Below, piece after piece: positions 1 to 6,000 of a DNA stretch of 6,125 nucleotides. Source of the stretch: JBDRNO01 sp043811005. Its GTDB lineage: Bacteria; Bacteroidota; Bacteroidia; NORP154. A model generated the notes under the pieces. That model was not told where the DNA came from and searched no databases. It saw nothing but the letters and a program-made list of their open reading frames with translations. The translations under genes were made by a program, and so were the position numbers. The stretch lies in contig JBDRNO010000245.1 of the NCBI GenBank assembly GCA_043811005.1, forward strand, positions 1-6,125, in the 5' to 3' direction. Each line of letters starts with the position of its first letter. Position 1 is the stretch's first letter.

Positions 1-37
1 TATCAATAACATATAGCTTTATTAGGATTTGAATATA

Positions 38-64
38 GAATAATGAACATTAGAACAATAGAAT
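38..64. repeat. Left arm of 27-bp inverted repeat
   Basis: This stretch is the reverse complement of 215-241, with 22 consecutive matching bases (38-59 against 220-241), one mismatch (60/219) and four more matches. The arms bound a 204-bp unit that encloses the four-helix-bundle relic at 66-180. A shorter direct repeat overlaps the arm: the 11-mer AGAATAATGAA occurs at 37-47 and again at 60-70, a 23-bp period, and the second copy carries the relic's start codon. The bases just outside the arms show no obvious target-site duplication. Confidence 0.85.
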
Positions 65-65
65 A

Positions 66-180
66 ATGAATAAAAACAGAAAATATGATATTGAAGAGCG
101 TCTTATCAATTTTACCATTTTAATTATGGAAGTTGATTTCATTTTTCGTTTCAAGCATAAAGACAGCTGAAAAAAAATAG
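66..180 (+). pseudogene. Internally deleted four-helix bundle (S23/IVP-like) gene
   Basis: The ATG at 66 opens a 34-codon frame (stop 168-170) beginning MNKNRKYDIEERLINFTILI. This matches, from memory, the N-terminus typical of Bacteroidota four-helix bundle proteins, the family that includes 23S rRNA intervening-sequence proteins. From about base 133 the family resemblance moves to the next reading frame, which reads LISFFVSSIKTAEKK and stops at 178-180; this resembles the family's usual C-terminal helix (LIxIFVxSIKTA). About 23 N-terminal and 15 C-terminal residues remain of a protein normally near 115-125 residues. The simplest reading is one out-of-frame internal deletion of roughly 80 codons with its junction near 126-133. 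The product cannot be functional in its original fold. The family assignment rests on pattern recognition, not a search. Confidence 0.72.
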
Positions 181-214
181 TGTTCTTAGAATAAAAAAAT
201 ATTCAAAATTTATA

Positions 215-241
215 ATTCGATTGTTCTAATGTTCATTATTC
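215..241. repeat. Right arm of 27-bp inverted repeat
   Basis: This is the partner of 38-64 (26 of 27 positions complementary). It lies 35 bp past the remaining stop codon of the four-helix-bundle relic. As RNA or single-stranded DNA the two arms could pair and present the relic as a ~150-nt loop. That layout resembles intervening sequences in rRNA, where terminal complementary arms flank a gene of this same family; that analogy is inference. Confidence 0.85.
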
Positions 242-250
242 AAAATCTTA

Positions 251-267
251 AAATAACCCTGTTATTT
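251..267 (-). terminator. AT-rich hairpin downstream of HIT gene, possible weak terminator
   Basis: AAATAAC (251-257) and GTTATTT (261-267) form a perfect 7-bp stem with a 3-nt loop. Read on the minus strand it is followed by TTTTAAGATTTT, so it could end the HIT transcript about 80 bp past its stop. The stem has only one G-C pair and the T-run is interrupted, so the call is weak. The rest of 242-345 is AT-rich with no gene; 290-340 has a loose, roughly 7-bp rhythm of GTTxxTT-like words. Confidence 0.25.
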
Positions 268-345
268 CGTTACTATTCCTAACTTACCAATGTTTTTAGT
301 TTGTTGGTTTAGAGTTATGGTTATTTGGTCATTTGTTTTAGTTTT

Positions 346-744
346 TTAAGCGCTAAATGCTCTAGTAATCTTCCCGGCAATTTCAGCAAATTCTACATTT
401 GAAAGCTGCAACTTAGGCTTTGAAAAATCAATATCATATATATTATTGATGGGAATTAAGTGAATATGTGTATGAGGCACTTCCAAACCAACCACTGCAA
501 CACCAATTCTCTCACATTCAATCACTTTTTCTATCGCCAAGGCAACTTTTTTTGAGAAAAGCATCAGGTCTGAATAAAGATCATCATCTATACTAAAAAC
601 ATAATCAATTTCCATTTTAGGAATAACCAGTGTGTGTCCCTTAGCAAGGGGATTTATATCTAAAAAAGCAATACAATTATCAGTTTCCGCCACTTTGTGG
701 CAGGGTATTTCCCCATTTACTATTTTAGTGAAGATGCCTGACAT
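346..744 (-). CDS. HIT family protein (histidine triad nucleotide-binding)
   Basis: The product is a 132-residue cytosolic protein of the histidine-triad superfamily, HINT-like branch, whose members bind and hydrolyse purine nucleoside phosphoramidates and related AMP conjugates. The N-terminal signature FTKIVNGEIPCHKV (5-18) and the strand-turn LDINPLAKGHTLVIPK (28-43) are typical. The catalytic triad motif is HTHIHLI at 91-97, with H91, H93 and H95 all present and the usual preceding EVP. The length is normal and no domain is missing. The start at 744 is the natural HINT start (MSGIFTKI); no clear Shine-Dalgarno precedes it, which is common in Bacteroidota. It follows greA on the same strand, an arrangement I recall from other Bacteroidota, but a 303-bp repeat-filled gap separates them. 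I see no -7 box in that gap, so it may depend on read-through from greA. The physiological substrate is unknown. Confidence 0.95.
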   Translation of the reverse strand: MSGIFTKIVNGEIPCHKVAETDNCIAFLDINPLAKGHTLVIPKMEIDYVFSIDDDLYSDLMLFSKKVALAIEKVIECERIGVAVVGLEVPHTHIHLIPINNIYDIDFSKPKLQLSNVEFAEIAGKITRAFSA

Positions 745-762
745 GTTTTTTGCAACTATTCA

Positions 763-812
763 GTTTATCGGTTATCAGTTATCAGTTGTCAGTTGTCAGT
801 TGTCAGTTTTCG
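763..812. repeat. GTTATCA/GTTGTCA heptamer tandem repeat
   Basis: Seven-base units run head to tail: GTTATCA at 771 and 778, GTTGTCA at 785, 792 and 799, then the degraded GTTTTCG at 806, with a diverged unit before them (763-770, 8 nt). A further copy, GTTATCA, stands at 844-850. The array begins 18 bp upstream of the HIT start codon, so it occupies the place where that gene's leader would be. Heptameric arrays of this kind are known in intergenic DNA of Bacteroidota and cyanobacteria; no function is established here. Confidence 0.9.
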
Positions 813-843
813 GTTTGATCGATTTATCAGATATTAGTTTTTA

Positions 844-976
844 GTTATCAGTTAGCTGCTCATTATTGGCATAAAAATCAGAATATCTAAAAAATCACCA
901 GCAAAAAGCTATTCAGACTCAGGCGGAAAAACCGGCAACCTGACAAACCGATAACCGAGACCTGAGAAACCGAAAA
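844..976. repeat. Degenerate remainder of the greA-HIT spacer with inverted heptamer-like words
   Basis: No gene is visible in 745-1047. Besides the heptamer array, the right half (930-976) carries the same words on the opposite strand: CTGACAAACCGATAA at 940-954 is an imperfect inverse of 765-778, and AAACCGAAAA at 967-976 is an exact inverse of 807-816. The pairs are not nested, so they do not make one simple hairpin. The middle (about 855-925) is unrecognised AT-rich sequence, and 977-1047 is AT-rich with no clear terminator for greA. Confidence 0.6.
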
Positions 977-1047
977 GAACAGATTTATTATTATTATGAT
1001 TAGATAGCTTTGTTTTAATTTGTTCAATTATTAGTTATTGGATAAGA

Positions 1048-1524
1048 TTATTTTAATATTTCCACTATCTCAAATTGAACAATCCCCGAAGGTACGATAA
1101 TCTTCACTTTATCTCCCGCTTTTTTTCCCATCAATCCTTTTCCAACAGGAGAATCAATAGATATCTTTCCAGCTTTTATATCTACTTCATTTTCATCAAC
1201 AAGTGTATAGACCATAGAGGTTCCATCAGCTATGTTCCTGATCTTTACCAGAGATAATACCCTTACTTTTGATAAATCTCTTTTTGAACTGTCAATCACC
1301 CTTGCATTGCCAATAGCTTCTTTTAGCTTGGCTATTTTTTTCTCCACCAATCCCTGCATCTCTTTTGCTGCTACATACTCGGCATTCTCAGACAAATCTC
1401 CTTTATCCCTGGCATCAGCTATTTGTATCGAAATAGCAGGGCGCTCCCGCTTTAATAAACGCTCCAATTCATCCTTTAACTTTTGTAAACCGTCTTTTGT
1501 AAAATATTTGATTTCTTCCGGCAT
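1048..1524 (-). CDS. greA: Transcription elongation factor GreA
   Basis: GreA binds in the secondary channel of RNA polymerase and stimulates cleavage of the 3' end of backtracked RNA, rescuing stalled complexes. The 158-residue product has the standard two-domain plan. The N-terminal coiled coil (about 8-78) carries the tip motif GDLSENAEY at 42-50, with D43 and E46 as the acidic pair that positions the catalytic metal. The C-terminal FKBP-like domain has ISIDSPVGKGLMGKKAGDKV at 121-140. The length is normal. The start at 1524 gives the expected N-terminus (MPEEIKYFTKDGLQKL) and has AGGA (1532-1535 on the complement) 7 nt upstream. A Bacteroidota-type -7 box lies about 55 bp upstream. The gene is probably transcribed from its own promoter, with HIT downstream on the same strand. 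Confidence 0.98.
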   Translation of the reverse strand: MPEEIKYFTKDGLQKLKDELERLLKRERPAISIQIADARDKGDLSENAEYVAAKEMQGLVEKKIAKLKEAIGNARVIDSSKRDLSKVRVLSLVKIRNIADGTSMVYTLVDENEVDIKAGKISIDSPVGKGLMGKKAGDKVKIIVPSGIVQFEIVEILK

Positions 1525-1577
1525 GACATTATCCTGAAAAATTTATAGGAGATAAAAAAAAGGTTGCTGTTCGGGTA

Positions 1578-1585
1578 CAAAGGTA
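1578..1585 (-). promoter_or_regulatory. Bacteroidota-type -7 promoter box of greA
   Basis: Read on the minus strand this is TACCTTTG, an exact fit to the TAnnTTTG consensus used by the Bacteroidota primary sigma factor. It lies in an A/T-rich leader about 55 bp upstream of the greA start, giving an expected 5' UTR near 45 nt. The nearest upstream TTG (1612-1614) is 26 bp away, longer than the usual -33/-7 spacing, so the -33 element is weak or absent. Confidence 0.6.
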
Positions 1586-1634
1586 AAAAAAGAATGTAAC
1601 TACTCAGCTATCAAAAATTATTATTCATTGCTGT

Positions 1635-1666
1635 TCTTTGCGGTCTTGGCGGTCTTTGCGAGAAAA
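1635..1666. repeat. Solo arm of the CTTTGCG/CTTGGCG dispersed repeat
   Basis: The stretch reads CTTTGCGGTCTTGGCGG and then TCTTTGCGAGAAA. It closely matches 3025-3053, which lacks one base and differs at a few more, and its core is inverted at 2898-2914. It lies between greA and the porV-like gene with no associated coding relic. This GC-rich patch stands out in otherwise AT-rich spacer. I recall such 'TTTGCG...CTTGGCG...TTTGCGAGAAA' words as frequent in Bacteroidota intergenic DNA. Confidence 0.8.
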
Positions 1667-1712
1667 AATATAAATACAGCTTTTAATGCAACTAAGTACT
1701 ACATTTGGTTTA

Positions 1713-1727
1713 CTGAAAATTTTTCAG
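1713..1727 (-). terminator. Small palindrome just after the porV-like stop, doubtful terminator
   Basis: CTGAAAA (1713-1719) and TTTTCAG (1721-1727) form a perfect 7-bp palindrome around one central base, ending 1 bp beyond the stop codon of the PorV-like gene. Only two G-C pairs are present and no T-run follows on the minus strand, so it may be chance in AT-rich DNA or an RNA 3'-end-stabilising element. Confidence 0.2.
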
Positions 1728-1728
1728 G

Positions 1729-2829
1729 CTATATATTAATCCTGGCTCCTATAGTGTGAATTCCCTGAAATGGGTTGGTAGCTCTGTATGAATAATCCAA
1801 ACCGAAAGTAGTTCCATTTTCCTTGCTCAGAGGTATCTCAAATGTAATTCCTGCTGATGGACCTGTTAAGACGGTAGTTCTCTCAGCTGTTTTAAAAATT
1901 CCATTCTCATAAGTATAACCGGCTCTTATCATTAGAAATGATTTGTAGCCATATTCCACTCCCAGCATATATTGATCTTTGATAAATGAATTGGATCTGA
2001 AATTAATAGCAGCTGTTATTCTATGCATAGGAGAAACTCCAAGAGAATCGGATCCGCCCAAATAAAAGTCATAAGTAACTCCAACATTAAGACAGGACGG
2101 CATCTCGAATTTAGCAGAGCGTTGTTCTACGGTCATATTTACCTGGTTAGCGGAGAGAACCTCTCTGAATGACAAACCATCACCACTATAGGACATTGCC
2201 GGACCGACATTTTTCAGTGATATGCCAAACTTAAGGTTGTCTGTCTGACCTTTGACAATGCCTGTAACATATTGAATACCTGCATCAAATGCCACGCCAC
2301 TGGCTGAAACATCAGAAATTTTCTCGGTAATTACCTTTAATGCCATTCCTCCATAAATACTCCTTGAAAATTCTTTGGAATAAGATAATCCAAGATTCAT
2401 ATAAGTAGGAGAAAAATACCCTATGCCTCCCTCAGGTACATCAACCGTTGTCTTTTCAATTTCCCCGAATGACATTGACATAATTCCAAGGCCCAAAACA
2501 CTGGTTTCTCCAACTTTTTGTGTAAATCCAAACGCATTGATATCAATGCCGGTTCCACCTAGCCACCTGGTATGTGCAAATAATATTTCGGTTTTTTTCG
2601 TAAAGGCACAACCCGCTACATTTGAGTACATTGCTTCTAAACCACGAACTGATGCCATATTTGCCTCTCCCCACCCGGAGCTGCGTGCCCAGGGATTTAT
2701 CAACAATTCTGAAGCCCCGGCTGACCCTGCCCTGTTTGGATTGCCTGCCAGACAGTTGGCAGTAGGCAGTAAGCAGAAGGCAATAATAAAAGACAGGAGG
2801 CAGTGGGCAGTGAAAATTATTTTTTTCAT
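1729..2829 (-). CDS. PorV/PorQ family outer-membrane beta-barrel protein
   Basis: The 366-residue product belongs to the PorV/PorQ family of FadL-like barrels associated with the type IX secretion system. PorV shuttles folded cargo from the translocon to the attachment complex by binding its C-terminal sorting domain. Residues 1-29 look like a signal peptide: MKKIIF, a hydrophobic core, then a small-residue end near CLAG. No lipobox precedes either Cys, so Sec/SpI cleavage is likely. The family N-terminal block follows: INPWARSSGWGEANMA (44-59) and AMYSNVAG (66-73), comparable to the usual 'ARALGMGGA...YWNPAG'. The rest alternates polar and hydrophobic strands and closes with GARINI, a typical barrel end. 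No dedicated promoter is seen in the 252-bp gap to the upstream cargo gene, so the two may be co-transcribed. It could be a family paralogue dedicated to that neighbour rather than PorV itself, so no gene symbol is given. The signal peptide codons lie within a heptamer repeat. Confidence 0.85.
   Translation of the reverse strand: MKKIIFTAHCLLSFIIAFCLLPTANCLAGNPNRAGSAGASELLINPWARSSGWGEANMASVRGLEAMYSNVAGCAFTKKTEILFAHTRWLGGTGIDINAFGFTQKVGETSVLGLGIMSMSFGEIEKTTVDVPEGGIGYFSPTYMNLGLSYSKEFSRSIYGGMALKVITEKISDVSASGVAFDAGIQYVTGIVKGQTDNLKFGISLKNVGPAMSYSGDGLSFREVLSANQVNMTVEQRSAKFEMPSCLNVGVTYDFYLGGSDSLGVSPMHRITAAINFRSNSFIKDQYMLGVEYGYKSFLMIRAGYTYENGIFKTAERTTVLTGPSAGITFEIPLSKENGTTFGLDYSYRATNPFQGIHTIGARINI
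2751..2812. repeat. GGCAGTA heptamer array inside the signal-peptide coding region
   Basis: Seven-base units run through the 5' end of the PorV-like gene: GACAGTT (2751), GGCAGTA (2758, 2765), AGCAGAA (2772), GGCAATA (2779), a degenerate unit, then after a 1-bp register shift GACAGGA (2792) and GGCAGTG (2799, 2806). On the coding strand they specify about residues 6-26. Since 3 x 7 nt equals 7 codons, the peptide shows a matching echo: TAHCLLS and FCLLPTANCL. The array therefore supplies nearly all of the hydrophobic core of the signal peptide. Confidence 0.85.
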
Positions 2830-2881
2830 TGGATTATTATTGTTGGTTAATTAATAGTATCGGAATTTCAATATTATTTCT

Positions 2882-2897
2882 TCCGCCAACTGGCGGA
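2882..2897. repeat. TCCGCCA-AC-TGGCGGA palindrome
   Basis: A perfect 7-bp GC-rich inverted repeat around two central bases, directly abutting the CAAAGG repeat arm at 2898. It is strong enough to fold in RNA. Neither strand has a following T-run, so it is not a standard intrinsic terminator. It lies in the cargo-porV spacer, 52 bp upstream of the porV-like start, where it could influence read-through or mRNA stability. Confidence 0.8.
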
Positions 2898-2914
2898 CAA
2901 AGGACGCCAAGAAT
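2898..2914. repeat. Inverted-repeat arm flanking the GxxExxY relic (left)
   Basis: CAAAGGACGCCAAGAAT is the reverse complement of 3031-3046 (ATTCTTGGCGCCTTTG) apart from one extra A at 2904. It starts directly at the edge of the 2882-2897 palindrome and ends on the last base of the GxxExxY relic's stop codon. Confidence 0.8.
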
Positions 2915-3057
2915 TATAAATTATTAACTATTCTTGTAATACCCTCTTTTATTAGATTTACATTGAAATTAACAAGTAATCCTAATTTTAAATCAGTTAA
3001 TTTTAAGTATGTCATAAATATTCTCTTTGCATTCTTGGCGCCTTTGCGAGAAACATT
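2914..3057 (-). pseudogene. C-terminal relic of a GxxExxY family gene
   Basis: The minus strand is open for 47 codons before the stop at 2914-2916. From the ATG at 3013-3015 it reads MTYLKLTDLKLGLLVNFN and continues VNLIKEGITRIVNNL. This closely resembles the C-terminal end of GxxExxY proteins (typically TYLKLT..KLGLLINFN..LIK.GI.RIVN), small PD-(D/E)XK-like proteins of roughly 125 residues with no settled function. Upstream in the same frame is SRKGAKNAKRIF, translated from the CTTTGCG-type repeat arm. The N-terminal ~90 residues, including the GxxExxY motif and the nuclease-like core, are absent, so this is a fragment. The break coincides with the repeat arm at 3025-3053. Reading of the family is from memory; the 33-residue match is well conserved and has no internal stop. 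Confidence 0.8.
3025..3053. repeat. CTTTGC/CTTGGCG repeat arm flanking the GxxExxY relic (right)
   Basis: CTTTGCATTCTTGGCG followed by CCTTTGCGAGAAA is a second copy, in the same orientation, of the repeat at 1635-1666. Its part 3031-3046 is the inverse partner of 2898-2914. The arm sits exactly where the GxxExxY homology begins, suggesting the gene was cut back to this repeat or that the repeat inserted in it. Confidence 0.85.
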
Positions 3058-3081
3058 TTAATCAATTTACGAAGTTATGTT

Positions 3082-6000
3082 CTAAAAAGAATCCAGATCA
3101 ATTGGTCGCAAGACGCCAAACCATTTAACAACTTTCTCTCCAATACCGGGTGCATTAACATGAATAAGATAAACACCGCTCGCTATGGGAACATTGTATG
3201 AATTTTTCAAATCCCAGTCAATTGACGTAATGGTATGGTCATCCCTGTCAAATTTTCTTATCAGGGTACCCCCTATGTTATAAATGGAAACCGTACAATT
3301 TACGGGCAGGTTGATGATCTTGATCCTGTGGTCAATCTGGCTTGTTTCGTAAAATGAAAATGCATAATACGGATTGGGAACCACATTGATGAGGTCAAGG
3401 GCATTTTTAGCAATAGTATCAACTCCAGTCCTGGGTTCAAACTCATCAAGGTTAAAACTATACATAGGGTTATTATCATTTTGATGGGAGACGGTATAAA
3501 CGGAATCGGTAGAATAATTTCTCTTAAAAGGTTTAGCAACTCTCAACCTGATAGTAACATCGGTTGGAATATTTTCAGGGTTGTTAAATTCAAAACCTTG
3601 CTCAAGTAATGGGATAGATACCCATATTACATCTTTATAAACACCTGCTTTTCGGCTTTCTAAATTTGAACTCAGGACTTCACGAATATATGCCCCGGCG
3701 TCATAGGATGGAATATCGCCTCTTCCTTCAGCAATATTAGTAGTGTCATCACCATTGTGTCCGACAATATATATATAATGCTTACCTCCTGCCCAGTAAG
3801 GAATTCCGTCAACTCCCGGCTGCCCTATGCCAAAATCAATTGCCGCCTGCCCCAGAGGAGAAGACAGGTCTGAAGTCGGATTCCATATCAGGTCGTTGCC
3901 ATTTACCGACCAGGAGTCTTCCCCGAACATGATGTTCAACCGTTCGCCTGTCTCAACATTTATGGCATAACCCGGGAACCATCCCATTCCAACGGAATCT
4001 ATATAATTAGAAGAAGTAGGATCGGTTGTATTACCACCACTGGCTACCCCTGATGTGTTAACCGAAGGATGTTCCCTCAGTGAAAACTTTTCAATTTCAC
4101 TCCCCAGGGGTTTGGAATAATTTATATTTTCCTGCTGTTCAATCACAACAGAGCGGGTCCATTTGCTTTTGTCAGCAGTGATTACAAGGTCAATACTTGC
4201 AATATTGCCTATATCGCTTTTGGAATTCTGTTTATAATTAAAAGCAGGACTCAAAGAATCTTTAGAGCACAGCCTGTAGGGAGCCCATATCCCTCCAAGA
4301 ATATTCTCATAAATCTGGTTATTATCAAATCCGCTATAATCTTGAAAATTCGGTTCATCAGATGTTCCCGAACGTATCCAATTCGTGGCATTGGGTGCAT
4401 CTCCGTCAACTACTCCGGTCAACCATTGATAGTCATTATCGGCAAAGGTCATAGTGGCTTCAAGAAAACCATTGTTAGGATCGGGGTTTGATAACCCGGG
4501 CGTTACTGTTAGCCCACTCGTTATTTTATGTGGCACACAAACTGCCGGACCCGGGTCCAAAACTTGTTCTATAGTTATTGAAATTCCCAATTCCATGACG
4601 AGTTGTTCGCTGCCAACCTTTACCGATTGGTCAAAAACAAATAATGTATCCGTCATATTATCACCATCTATAAGCGCCCATTTGTAAAAAGGATATATAA
4701 CACCATCCGCTACACCACTACTAATATATTCTTCAGGAATAATATAAGTGCCACCATCTGTGATTTCCTGAACAGTGTAAGTGCCATCATTCTCTGTGCT
4801 ACCGCTAACATAAAATTTATCTCCTGTTTCAAGCTGGTTCCTGATATCGCCTGATACCTCAAAATAACTCGCTCCACATATTATATCAGGTGTAGTATGA
4901 ATATAAACGATCGGTATAGTATCGGCATCATCATAAAAAAACTTTATCACATAATTTCCCCCCTTCACATTCAGGGGATCAATCACTTTAACATCAACAG
5001 GTCCTTTTCTTCTTTGGTAAACGGGATTATCCACTCTCCATGGCGGTCCAGACATGATCTCATCAATAGTTTCCTGTGTGAGATCAATAACCAGCCCTCC
5101 GTTGCCCTGTCCTTCGATCCTTGTTATTTCAGGTCCATCACCATATTGGGAATTTATTTGAGTACCATTCTCCTCAACTTCAGGTTTGTGAGGTATGCCG
5201 GGCACGGAAGAAATGCTTTGACTATAGCCATCCTTTCTGCCTGCTAAATACGGCTTTTTATTTCCATCTGCTTCTGGATTTACAGGATCATAGGTGTACA
5301 CTTTAAATTGATTATAGGCATAAGCAATGGCTAAGAAATAATATGTTTTATGATTCACAAGTCTCTTGTCACCCATGGCAAAGAGGTCTTCAGTAACCTG
5401 AAATGAATGCCTGATACCCATATCTTCACCGTCAACCATTAGTGTAGGGACATCAGCTCCCAGTTCTTCATTATACTCAAAATTCACTATTTTACCCACT
5501 GAATCTTTAACATCACACTGTGCTACTAATCGAGCCAGGTTGAAATCCTGAAGGTCGGCAACAGAAACCGATGCATCATTCAATTGAAAAATTTGATAGC
5601 CCTGGAAATAGTATTTATCATCAAATGTGCCTGGGTATGAGTCTGGTTCAATAAGCATAGGGTCCTTTTCAACGTATTGTTCCATATAATTGAGGGAGGA
5701 TGCCGGGTTGGTTATGTAAAGTATCAGTTCCCTGTCAAATTCCTGAATCATAAGTTCCGGGGCATCAGGTCCATTTAACACTTTAAAGCAGTTATCAAAC
5801 AGTGCCTGTGCCTTGTCGTCAGCAAGACGTACCAGTTCTACAGACTGGAAGGGGTCGGTGCTTACAGCTCTTGACCATACCACTCCAACAGTGATATCAT
5901 TTGTTGCTCCGGGTTCAAGTGTAAAGGGACCTGCGGAGTGTACAAATCTCCTGTCATCAGGTGTATTCCCTGATGTTTGTTCGGTCCATAATTCTGTCTG

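Noticed and set aside
1..345. Possible structured ncRNA in the left spacer
   Set aside because: The pairing seen is fully explained by the inverted repeats around the gene relic; no tRNA, rRNA or known riboswitch pattern was recognised.
763..812. Heptamer array considered as a CRISPR or iteron origin
   Set aside because: The units are 7 bp and contiguous with no spacers, and there is no replication or cas gene nearby.
632..844. Plus-strand open frame over the HIT start and the heptamer array
   Set aside because: It is antisense to the clear HIT gene and its C-terminal half is just translated heptamer repeat; no family resemblance.
1005..1012. TAGCTTTG on the plus strand, a fit to the -7 box consensus
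   Set aside because: No plus-strand gene follows it, so it is probably a chance match in AT-rich DNA.
2423..2854. 143-codon plus-strand frame opposite the 5' half of the porV-like gene
   Set aside because: Mirror of a well-supported gene with no recognisable domain; its hydrophobic end is the antisense of poly-T and repeat sequence.
3107..3120. CGCAAGACGCCAAA at the end of the giant gene resembles the CTTTGCG/CTTGGCG repeat
   Set aside because: It encodes FGVLR of the sorting-domain end, which fits the protein family, and the match is short and gapped; chance is the simpler explanation.
4897..5306. Plus-strand frames within the giant gene
   Set aside because: They overlap a continuous minus-strand coding frame with family-like sequence and have no protein-like features of their own.
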